In this document: positions 36,075 through 44,030 of the stretch, piece after piece | How positions within the stretch are numbered: position 1 is the first letter of the stretch | Layout: each line of letters opens with the position of its first letter | From: Thiothrix sp. | GTDB lineage: Bacteria > Pseudomonadota > Gammaproteobacteria > Thiotrichales > Thiotrichaceae | NCBI GenBank assembly: GCA_008015155.1 | Contig: SSFA01000026.1 | Location: forward strand, 91,492-155,491 | Direction: 5' to 3' | Length of the DNA stretch: 64,000 nucleotides | Notes under the pieces: generated by a model | Databases searched by the model: none | The model's input: only the letters and a program-made list of their open reading frames with translations | Told to the model about the DNA's origin: nothing | Program-made: the position numbers and the translations under genes

Positions 36075-37289
36075 ATGAAGAAGATTTTTATGTTGCGTTT
36101 TTTAATCGGGGCGGCGTTTACGACGGTATTCAGCCCAGTCCTGTTGGCTAATGAACCAAATACTCCTAGCACAGCTGCCGTATCCGCAGAATCTCCAGCT
36201 CCACGTCAAACCACTATGCTGATTTTAGATGGCTCTAATAGCATGTGGGGGCAGCTTAATAATGTGAATAAAATTGTTACAGCTCGTGAAAGTATCCGTA
36301 CTTTACTCGAAAATGCTGAAGGCAATATTCAGTTTGGCTTACTGACCTATGGATCCGAAGGTAAAAACGCTGGCTGTAAAGATTTTAATTTAGTCGTTAA
36401 ACCCGAGAATTATGATTTAGTTAAAGTACTCAAAGAGGTTTATAAGCTTAAACCCAAAGGCCGTTCGCCCATTGCCGCTGCCTTGAAAGAAGCTGCACAA
36501 CAACTCCCTACTGACAATGCCCATATTCTATTAGTTAGTGATGGGATTGAGAGCTGTGAAGGTGATCCTTGTGCGACTGCTAAGCAATTAGTTGAGGATA
36601 ACCCGAGCTTACAAATTGATGTTGTAGGCTTTCGTACCGAAAAAGAAGCCCAATTAGAATGTATTGCTGAAAATGGCCGTGGCGCCTTTGTCGTTGCGAC
36701 TGATACCGAACGCTTAAAAACACTCTTGGCCGGTGTACAAGCTAAAGCCGTTACTATCACCGAAGCCGCTAAACCTACCCGTACACTGATTGATAAAAAA
36801 TCGCAACCCGGTAGCGTAGAACTGAATATTCTAGCGGAGGGTAATACAGAGCCTTTGCGAGCGAACTATTCTATCTATCATCCAGATGGCACCAATGTAG
36901 TGAACTTCACAGCACGTACGCGCGTTACCGAATACCTTCCTCCCGGGGAGTATCGCGTCAAGGCTATTTGGCAAACGGTAGAAAAATCTGAAAATCTCAC
37001 GATTCATTCAGGTAAGGCTACCCCCCTCACCTTTAATATCGGCCCTACTGGGGAGATTGCGGTGCAGGCGTTGAATAAAACACAACAACCGATTGCAGTG
37101 AACTATGCTTTATATACTGCCAAAGGTGAATTCATCTCGCGACATGTGTTTCAAGAATCGGTTAAAACACGTTTAGCTGTTGGCGACTATCGCATCAAAG
37201 CGCTCTTAGATAAGAAAACTTTAGAGGCCAGCATAAAAGTAACACAGGATGCGGTAACTCATTACACGTTTAACTTCACGGACAAATAA
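36075..37289 (+). CDS. Secreted von Willebrand factor A domain protein
   Basis: A 404-residue protein with a signal peptide (about 1-25, ending LLA). A VWA domain (about 45-225) has the metal-ion MIDAS motif DGSNS at 52-56 and the distal VSDGIESC block. The C-terminal half (about 245-400) is beta-rich and contains two similar segments (YSIYHPDGTNVVNF/GEYRVKA and YALYTAKGEFISRH/GDYRIKA), probably two carboxypeptidase-regulatory-like folds. Secreted VWA proteins mediate protein or surface binding. No operon partner is clear. Confidence 0.8.
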   Translation: MKKIFMLRFLIGAAFTTVFSPVLLANEPNTPSTAAVSAESPAPRQTTMLILDGSNSMWGQLNNVNKIVTARESIRTLLENAEGNIQFGLLTYGSEGKNAGCKDFNLVVKPENYDLVKVLKEVYKLKPKGRSPIAAALKEAAQQLPTDNAHILLVSDGIESCEGDPCATAKQLVEDNPSLQIDVVGFRTEKEAQLECIAENGRGAFVVATDTERLKTLLAGVQAKAVTITEAAKPTRTLIDKKSQPGSVELNILAEGNTEPLRANYSIYHPDGTNVVNFTARTRVTEYLPPGEYRVKAIWQTVEKSENLTIHSGKATPLTFNIGPTGEIAVQALNKTQQPIAVNYALYTAKGEFISRHVFQESVKTRLAVGDYRIKALLDKKTLEASIKVTQDAVTHYTFNFTDK

Positions 37290-37408
37290 TGCGGGATTTT
37301 TAGAACTTGCGCATTAGTCGCTAGTCTAAAGCATCAGAATAGTTCTCTTAGGGCTAATCTAACAAGAAAAAACTTAAACAAATAGCTTATGATAAAGGAG
37401 TTTCCTCA

Positions 37409-37873
37409 ATGTTTAAAACAACGACTAAAGTAGCAGCTGTCTTACTGGCTACGAGCTTCGTTTTAGCAGGCTGTAATCCACCGAATAATGCGCAAGGTGG
37501 CGCTATGATGGGTGCTGTTTTAGGTGGTGTTGCAGGTAACCAACTCGGTAAGGGCGATGGCAAAGTTGCTGCCACGATCGCGGGCACTATGTTAGGTAGT
37601 TATATTGGCGGTCAAATTGGCGCATCTATGGATGCCTACGATCAACAACAAGTAGGTAGCGCTATTTATTCTGGCCGTCCTGCTACTTGGCAAAATCCCA
37701 ATACCGGTTATACCTACACAGCCACCCCTGGTAATATTTACAATTCTAATTACCAAGGCCAGCAAACTGCTTGCCGTCCTGTGACTGTCGTCGGCTATAT
37801 CAATGGCCAACAGCAAAACATTCAAATGAATGCTTGCCGTGGTGCTAACGGTCAATGGCAAGCTGTTAACTAA
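37409..37873 (+). CDS. Glycine-zipper surface lipoprotein (17 kDa antigen type)
   Basis: A 154-residue lipoprotein: the lipobox VLAGC puts the lipid on Cys22. A glycine-zipper segment (GAVLGGVAGNQLGKGDG and the matching GTMLGSYIGGQIGASMD) follows at about 35-72. The C-terminal part holds a Cys pair (ACRPV, NACRG) and the block YTYTATPGNIY, as in the RT0821/Lpp0805 surface protein group. Outer-membrane location is expected. It has a strong AAAGGAG site and a good terminator 24 bases after the stop. Confidence 0.8.
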   Translation: MFKTTTKVAAVLLATSFVLAGCNPPNNAQGGAMMGAVLGGVAGNQLGKGDGKVAATIAGTMLGSYIGGQIGASMDAYDQQQVGSAIYSGRPATWQNPNTGYTYTATPGNIYNSNYQGQQTACRPVTVVGYINGQQQNIQMNACRGANGQWQAVN

Positions 37874-37896
37874 AACATTCCCGCCTTTGCAGACAT

Positions 37897-37929
37897 CCCC
37901 TCTGCTATGCTACATAACAGAGGGGTTTT
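37897..37929 (+). terminator. Rho-independent terminator after the glycine-zipper lipoprotein
   Basis: CCCCTCTG (37897-37904) and CAGAGGGG (37918-37925) form a perfect stem followed by TTTT (37926-37929). Confidence 0.85.
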
Positions 37930-38006
37930 CACTAGCTCAAAATTATAAACGAGCTTATCTAAACTCCTTTAATAGCTTTGATATCTAGCTCGCTGGAGAG
38001 AGTGGT

Positions 38007-39158
38007 TTGGGTTTTGCTGACATTATTTTTCTGTTCTACATTATCTTTGGACTGTTAGGGCTATACCTGCTGTGGCGCTGGCTTCTAGACTATGTGACTC
38101 ATATCGATGTAGCTCCAGAAAAGCGCGGCTTAATTACCTTAGTTATAGTCATGTTGGCAGGTCTTATTTGGCTGAGCTATGCTTTTAAACTCAATCATTG
38201 GCGACAAACGATCACACCTACCAATCCTTCCACTAGCTTGGCTAACCCTGACTCCATCTTACCTGAAGATATGCTCAATAAGCCGGTGGAGAATCTCACC
38301 GAAGAACAGCAGCTAGCTCGCTTTGAGCAAGAAAATTTTCCGGAGCTCTATGATAATCGTACAGCGCTCTACCGGGATATTAAGGGCTTAGATGCATTTT
38401 TCGTGAAGATTAAGCAGTACGCACCCTTAGTCCCAAAACAACTCCCTTTGCTCAATCGAATTTATCAGTTACGGCAAGATACGCATAAGCGCTACTCACA
38501 GCGTTACTTAGAAGTGAGTCAGCAGCTACGTAATTTTTGGGTGCATTATAAGACTGGCAATAGTGAGGTGACGCTACAAAAATTTCAGCCTGTGGTGGTG
38601 CGCTTAATTAAAAGTATTCAACAAACTCGTGGCGATGATTTAGATAATCAAGGCAAACAAGAGCAGTATATTATTGAAGCCATGCGCACTGCTGAAGCCA
38701 TGCTTAAATCCAATAAACTGCCCACAGCGCAACAGGGTCTTACTTCCTATAAGTTAGATAATCGCCAGCGTATTATGGACTGGCTTAACACGAATGGCTC
38801 CAGCAATGTCATAGAAAGCTTAACCATGCTTACGAACCAGCGGGCGCATATTTTTCAACAAATTCAGACTGTTAAAAACTATATGCAGCGTTATCCTGAT
38901 CTACCACTCGCTCGTACTTTGCAGCTTTGGCAAAATGCATTGCAGCACAACTTATATGCTGAATATCGTCTACTGTATGCAGTTGAAATTCCCTCTACCT
39001 TGCAGCAATTAGGCATTACTATGCCTCCAAAGCCTAGCGCACATCTAGATGCCACTATCGAAGTACAAATCCCCAATATCTTGAAATTTGTGAATGACAT
39101 GGTGACCCAAGCTGAGGAGGCTTACGCGCCCAGTACACCCAAAGTTAATGGGCGCTAA
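38007..39158 (+). CDS. Unknown membrane-anchored protein
   Basis: A 383-residue protein I do not recognise. Two membrane helices lie near the N-terminus (about 4-24 and 42-63), followed by about 320 mostly helical residues that would face one side of the membrane; charged and Gln-rich stretches (EEQQLARFEQENFP, RQDTHKRYSQRYLEVSQQL) suggest coiled-coil or helical-bundle structure. The start is a TTG at 38007, with GGAGAG six bases before it; no ATG lies near. It is alone on its strand, convergent with ppx/gppA. Confidence 0.75.
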   Translation: MGFADIIFLFYIIFGLLGLYLLWRWLLDYVTHIDVAPEKRGLITLVIVMLAGLIWLSYAFKLNHWRQTITPTNPSTSLANPDSILPEDMLNKPVENLTEEQQLARFEQENFPELYDNRTALYRDIKGLDAFFVKIKQYAPLVPKQLPLLNRIYQLRQDTHKRYSQRYLEVSQQLRNFWVHYKTGNSEVTLQKFQPVVVRLIKSIQQTRGDDLDNQGKQEQYIIEAMRTAEAMLKSNKLPTAQQGLTSYKLDNRQRIMDWLNTNGSSNVIESLTMLTNQRAHIFQQIQTVKNYMQRYPDLPLARTLQLWQNALQHNLYAEYRLLYAVEIPSTLQQLGITMPPKPSAHLDATIEVQIPNILKFVNDMVTQAEEAYAPSTPKVNGR

Positions 39159-39162
39159 CCGT

Positions 39163-40674
39163 CTAGATCGAATATTTTAGGCGGAAATTAATGCCTTTTA
39201 GGAATTTTTTCTCTTCCTCTAAATCAGCAACTAGCAATGGACGATCTCGCCCACTATCCTCAAACATCAGGTCTAAAAACTGCTCACCTGCTTCTAGTTT
39301 TTCAATATTGAGCGCTATTCCGCTGCGATCACGATGCAATAGAACTGCTAAACGCAAGATCACCGTTAAATACACAGCCTGTTGAGAGCGCTTTGCTTCC
39401 AAACCCTCAAAAAGCTGCGGGAAAATTTTACGTCGATGCGTACGCACTAACAAACTGAGCCAATGCTGCTCTTCGGTCGAAAAACCTACTAAATCAAAAT
39501 GATCTAATAAATAACCACCGTGCTTATGGTAACCGCTATGCGACACGGCTAAACCAATTTCGTGCAAATCAGCTGCCCAAGCGAGTACTTCGCGCAATTC
39601 AGGCGATAATTTCCATGCTATTTGGCAAGCATCAAATAAACCTAAGGCCGTTTTCCGGACGGCTTGTGCATGGACTACATCAACCTGAAAGCGACTTTGA
39701 AGATTGATTACCGCTTTACCCCGCAAATCCTCTTGGTGCATACGATTAATACGCTCATACACCAAGCCCTCACGCAAAGCGCCATCAGAGACCAACATCT
39801 GCTTAATCTCTAGGGCTTCAAAGGCACTGATCAGAATCGCTAGGCCACCTGCAAAAATAGGTTTACGGTCATCACTTAAACCGGGTAATTGCAACTTATC
39901 AATCGACTTAGCCGCCATCATCCGATTTTGGATTTCGTACATATGTTCAAGCGTAATACCAAAATTAGCTAAGCCCGCTTGTTGGATGACTTTTTCTACT
40001 GTTTTAATGGTTCCCGAAGCACCATTAGCAGCTTCCCAGCCAATGTCACGATAGGTTTTCTGAATAGGCATCAGTTCTAAATGGGCGGCAGTAATTGCTT
40101 CTTTCCAGCTGCTTTTTTCTAGCGAGCCATTAGGAAAAAAGCGCCGCGTATTACTAACGCAGCCCATCCGCAAGCTTTCGGTGTGTAAGGCTTCATAACC
40201 TTGTCCAATGATCAACTCTGTACTACCACCACCAATATCAATGACAAAGCGCCGTGCTGCTTGATCCTCGGTAGCACTTAAAGAATGAGAAACACCTAGA
40301 TAAATCAGTCGTGCTTCTTCGCGACCGCTAATCACTACAATGGAATGCCCTAAAGTATCTTCCGCTAGATCTAGAAAAGAACGCGCATTACGCGCCATGC
40401 GTAGGGTATTAGTACCAACCGCAGATACTTCTGTAGAAGAAAAATCCCGTAAGCGCTCGCCAAAACGCTGTAAGCAATCTAAAGCACGTAGCTTGGCTTC
40501 CATGGATAAGTTGCCAAACTCATCTAAGCCACTTCCTAAGCGCACAGGTTCACGTAGACGATCAAGGATACGTACATTGCCAGCGGCATCGACGCTAACC
40601 ACGATCATATGGAAACTATTTGACCCCAAATCAACGGCAGCAATTCGCTGCTCGTTCGCCAACATGCTCGACAT
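39163..40674 (-). CDS. Ppx/GppA exopolyphosphatase-guanosine pentaphosphatase family protein
   Basis: A 503-residue ASKHA-fold enzyme. The two phosphate-binding signatures are AAVDLGSNSFHMIVV (13-27) and FVIDIGGGSTELIIG (about 143-157). A C-terminal HD-like domain (about 320-490) has LAWAADLHEIG and SHSGYHKHGGYL. It degrades polyphosphate from the ends, and family members also convert pppGpp to ppGpp. Ppx and GppA cannot be told apart from sequence alone. It sits immediately downstream of spoT, linking both to stringent-response nucleotides. GGAG lies seven bases before the ATG. Confidence 0.9.
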   Translation of the reverse strand: MSSMLANEQRIAAVDLGSNSFHMIVVSVDAAGNVRILDRLREPVRLGSGLDEFGNLSMEAKLRALDCLQRFGERLRDFSSTEVSAVGTNTLRMARNARSFLDLAEDTLGHSIVVISGREEARLIYLGVSHSLSATEDQAARRFVIDIGGGSTELIIGQGYEALHTESLRMGCVSNTRRFFPNGSLEKSSWKEAITAAHLELMPIQKTYRDIGWEAANGASGTIKTVEKVIQQAGLANFGITLEHMYEIQNRMMAAKSIDKLQLPGLSDDRKPIFAGGLAILISAFEALEIKQMLVSDGALREGLVYERINRMHQEDLRGKAVINLQSRFQVDVVHAQAVRKTALGLFDACQIAWKLSPELREVLAWAADLHEIGLAVSHSGYHKHGGYLLDHFDLVGFSTEEQHWLSLLVRTHRRKIFPQLFEGLEAKRSQQAVYLTVILRLAVLLHRDRSGIALNIEKLEAGEQFLDLMFEDSGRDRPLLVADLEEEKKFLKGINFRLKYSI

Positions 40675-40712
40675 GATGATTCTCCGCTTGGCTGCCTCAA
40701 CAGCCTTACGGT

Positions 40713-42902
40713 TTAATCGTCAAGGCTCGTGGGCTTAGTTTTATCAGCTGCTTCTAAGCGCTTTACTTTAAGAATAGAGGGCACGCGCGCCACTTGATGG
40801 ATAATCTCCTCCAAATGAGCTAAATCTCGTACCCATAACACCCAATTTGTTTCCTTAACCCGACGATCCCCACTGGTATTAACGGCCTCAATATTCACAT
40901 CTAAACGATGCATTAATTGAGTAATGTGGTGTAAAACACCGACCACATTATGAGCATGCGTTTGAATCCCTGCAAGGAAACACTGCTCTTCAGGCTGTTG
41001 TTCGGCCCAAGCGACGGATAAAATGTCAACTGGCTCAGCTTGAGCATGTAGCACTGCACAACCATCCCGATGCACTTCTAGGCCATTTTTTGCGGTCAAG
41101 GTGGCGAGGATGGCTTCTTGTGGCAAGGGGTAACAACAAGTTTGGAAATGAATCGCTAGCCCTGACGTTCCTTTAATGACTAAAGGCGTGTCGCTGTCCC
41201 CTGTTGTTAGGAAACTATTATTTGAATTGCCTTCCATACTAATCAAGCGCTGTGCTGTTAAGCGCGAGCATTGATCATTATGCACAATCGCCATATACAG
41301 CTCATTAAGATCTTGATAGTTAGACACTTTCAAGAACTCACCCAGCACATTAGGGCTGATTTTTTCTAAACTTGAAGAACGATCATGCAAAGCTTTATCT
41401 AATAAACGCTTGCCTAAGTCTAATTGCTCAGTGTTCGTTTGCTGGCGTAACCAGTTACGAATGGTGGAGCGTGCACGCCCGGTCACTACATAATTTAACC
41501 AAGACGGCTGAGGCACTGCCTTGTCATCCGTCAAGATTTCGACGGTGGCTGTATCAGGAATCCGCGTCCGTAGCGGCACTTCCCTACCATCGATTTTTGC
41601 CCCAGTACAATGTAAGCCCACCTCAGTATGAATCGCAAACGCAAAATCAATGGGCGTTGCGCCTCGGGGGAATTCTTTCATATCCCCTTTCGGTGTGAAG
41701 GCATAAATCTCGGTGCGATATAAATCAGCCTGAATATCATCATAGAATTCAGAAGCACTTCCTGCTTTAGTGCCGACATCACGTACCTGTTCTTGCCAAC
41801 GCTTTAGAGCCGCTTGAGTAAACACCGAGCGCTGCCCTGCATTTTGCCCCGGATAGCGCCACTGTGCAGTAATACCAAATAATGCCGTTTGATACATAGG
41901 CCGCGTTTGAATCTTTACAGCCACTTGACGACGCTGCCCATTGGGAATTAAGACCGTCTGTAAAGCTTGATAGCCATAGGATTTGGGAGTAGCGATAAAA
42001 TCCAAGAACTTGCCAGGCCGTGGGCGATAAGTAGCGTGCAAAATCCCTAAAGCTCGATAACACTCATCGACAGTACCTACCAACACACGTAATTCAATCA
42101 GCTCTTTATCCTCATCAAAGGACTCGCCGTTTTTCATACTGTCATAAATGCGGTAGAGATTTTTGTCAGGAATAAAGACTAAAGGATTTGCTATGTTCTC
42201 ACTTAAACGCTGGCTGACTGTATTCTCAATTTCTTCACTAAGTGCTTTAACCGATACGAGATAACGATCTAACTCCGCTTTTAACACGCAATATCGCCAA
42301 GGGTATAAATGCTCGAATACCAGAGATTGCATTTCACGGCGCAAAGCGTTCATACCCATACGATGGGCCAGTGGAATATAAATATCTAAAGTTTCTTTGC
42401 AGATACGCCGTCGCGAAGCTGGTTTTTTATAAGCTAAAGTACGCAGATTATGCAGACGATCAGCGAGCTTGATAATAACCACGCGAAAATCATCCGACAT
42501 GGCTTGCATAAACTTTTGGAAACTGGCTTTTGAGGCAGCGTTTTTATCTAAAAACTGTTGAGACTCTAATTTAGTTACGCCTTCAACTAAATCAGCGACT
42601 ACTTTGCCAAAGCGCTGCTCTAAATCAGCATAACTATAATCGGTATCTTCAAGGACATCGTGCAGTAAAGCCGCACAGACTGCATCAGCATCCAGATGCA
42701 TGTCTGCCAAAATTCGCGCCACTTCTAAAGGATGAGTGATATAAGGCTCACCAGATTTGCGTGTAATGCCTTCATGCGCTTGAGCCGCTAACAAAAATGC
42801 GTCATAGACTCTCGAGCTCTCTTCAGGGGTCATATAGCGCTCGACTGTGCGTGTCAGATCATTGGCGCGAAAAAAATCATTTGGAGGTACTGAGTCTTTC
42901 AT
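40713..42902 (-). CDS. spoT: SpoT-type (p)ppGpp hydrolase with degenerate synthetase domain
   Basis: A 729-residue RSH protein from the ATG at 42902 (AGGGG at good spacing; the frame is open 18 codons upstream). The hydrolase HD domain looks intact: His57, His81-Asp82 (HDVLEDT) and Asn152 (DRLHNLR). The synthetase domain follows with family landmarks (RPRPGKFLDFIATPK), but key residues differ: the E-x-QIRT motif is AVKIQT (about 328-333), YQSLHT is YQALQT, and AAHW is TAQW. TGS, zinc-finger-like and ACT domains follow. So it probably only degrades (p)ppGpp. It lies 40 bases after rpoZ; gmk, often the first gene of this operon, is absent. Confidence 0.88.
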   Translation of the reverse strand: MKDSVPPNDFFRANDLTRTVERYMTPEESSRVYDAFLLAAQAHEGITRKSGEPYITHPLEVARILADMHLDADAVCAALLHDVLEDTDYSYADLEQRFGKVVADLVEGVTKLESQQFLDKNAASKASFQKFMQAMSDDFRVVIIKLADRLHNLRTLAYKKPASRRRICKETLDIYIPLAHRMGMNALRREMQSLVFEHLYPWRYCVLKAELDRYLVSVKALSEEIENTVSQRLSENIANPLVFIPDKNLYRIYDSMKNGESFDEDKELIELRVLVGTVDECYRALGILHATYRPRPGKFLDFIATPKSYGYQALQTVLIPNGQRRQVAVKIQTRPMYQTALFGITAQWRYPGQNAGQRSVFTQAALKRWQEQVRDVGTKAGSASEFYDDIQADLYRTEIYAFTPKGDMKEFPRGATPIDFAFAIHTEVGLHCTGAKIDGREVPLRTRIPDTATVEILTDDKAVPQPSWLNYVVTGRARSTIRNWLRQQTNTEQLDLGKRLLDKALHDRSSSLEKISPNVLGEFLKVSNYQDLNELYMAIVHNDQCSRLTAQRLISMEGNSNNSFLTTGDSDTPLVIKGTSGLAIHFQTCCYPLPQEAILATLTAKNGLEVHRDGCAVLHAQAEPVDILSVAWAEQQPEEQCFLAGIQTHAHNVVGVLHHITQLMHRLDVNIEAVNTSGDRRVKETNWVLWVRDLAHLEEIIHQVARVPSILKVKRLEAADKTKPTSLDD

Positions 42903-42942
42903 TGCCGAACCCCTTAACATATCGTCCCATCCTTGTGGATAC

Positions 42943-43152
42943 TTAGTCCACGTCAAAATCCTGGGTGCGTTTTTTATTTAATAAGCCAGCAGCAATTTCA
43001 CGCAGAGCAATCACAGTCGGTTTGTCGCCTTCCTCATCAATCAAAGGTTGAGCACCATGAGAGATATCGCGTGCGCGCTTAGCTGCTTTTAGTACTAATT
43101 CAAAATTGTTCTCTACATACGGTAGACAATCTTCAACGGTAACACGTGCCAT
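42943..43152 (-). CDS. rpoZ: RNA polymerase omega subunit
   Basis: A 69-residue subunit that aids RNA polymerase assembly and forms part of a (p)ppGpp site. From the ATG at 43152 it begins [10 protein letters not shown], the canonical start; TTG two codons upstream is an alternative. The AARRARD-type block appears as AAKRARDIS and the C-terminus [11 protein letters not shown] is typical. It leads the rpoZ-spoT unit. Confidence 0.95.
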   Translation of the reverse strand: MARVTVEDCLPYVENNFELVLKAAKRARDISHGAQPLIDEEGDKPTVIALREIAAGLLNKKRTQDFDVD

Positions 43153-43377
43153 GTTCAATATTCCTTACAGGAAGTTTTGGAAAACTTTCTATTCTATCTG
43201 AGACTTATCAAAAATAAATAGCCAATTGTATGTCCATGTCTTTATCTTGGGATAGTTTACCCATTGAATAAACTATGGCACTCTTCAGAAATACCGAAAA
43301 GTAAGCCCTATGCTATAGTGCACTGCAGCATCACTCAAGTTAGTTTTATGCAACCAAAAACCTACGAGGGAGAGGAT

Positions 43378-43809
43378 ATGAGAACAATCAGGGAGTTTTT
43401 AAACAGTGCCAATCAAACACTATCAACCGTGGCACCTGAAGATATGGTCTATCATGCACTAACTATTATGGCGGAGCGTAATTTGAGTGCACTGCCTGTG
43501 GTCAAGAATAAAGAGCTGGTTGGGATTATTTCGGAACGTGACTATGCGCGTAAGGTTATCCTACAAGGCAAGCGCTCACGGGAGACTATGGTTAGCGAGA
43601 TCATGACTGCTAAATTAGTGACCATTAAGCCTGATAAAACCGTCCATGATTGCATGGCGATTATGACAGAACGGCGGATTCGTCATTTACCGATTACTGA
43701 TGATGAGGGTCATATGATCGGTATTATTTCAATCGGTGATGTAATGAAAGTGATTATGGATGAACAACGCTTCATGATCGCTGAGTTGCAACGTTATATT
43801 GCAGGCTAA
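43378..43809 (+). CDS. CBS-domain pair protein
   Basis: A 143-residue protein from the ATG at 43378, which follows GAGGGAGAGG; the open frame extends 38 codons upstream without family likeness. Two CBS domains (about 12-70 and 78-138) with ALPVVKNKELVGIISERDYA and HLPITDDEGHMIGIISIGD make a complete Bateman module, which normally binds adenine nucleotides. Its target is unknown. The next gene also carries CBS domains. A perfect hairpin starts 11 bases after the stop. Confidence 0.88.
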   Translation: MRTIREFLNSANQTLSTVAPEDMVYHALTIMAERNLSALPVVKNKELVGIISERDYARKVILQGKRSRETMVSEIMTAKLVTIKPDKTVHDCMAIMTERRIRHLPITDDEGHMIGIISIGDVMKVIMDEQRFMIAELQRYIAG

Positions 43810-43819
43810 GCTCTTTACT

Positions 43820-43844
43820 AGCATGCAGCTTCAGTCTGCATGCT
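43820..43844 (+). terminator. Perfect hairpin after the CBS protein gene
   Basis: AGCATGCAG (43820-43828) and CTGCATGCT (43836-43844) form a perfect 9-base stem with a 7-base loop. No T-tract follows. Confidence 0.5.
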
Positions 43845-44030
43845 CATCAGACGCTATCTCCTTTGAAATGCTAAGGCGCAAATAACTCTGCCCGTTTGTA
43901 GTTTGCCTTGGTTAGTCTTGTGAATTATTGCTGCAGATCAAGTTCATCGTAAGCTAGAAGCTCTACACTATATTGCAGCGCAGCAATTATCTGCACCCAA
44001 TAGATTCAGAATTTAGCTTGGAAAGCCGCT

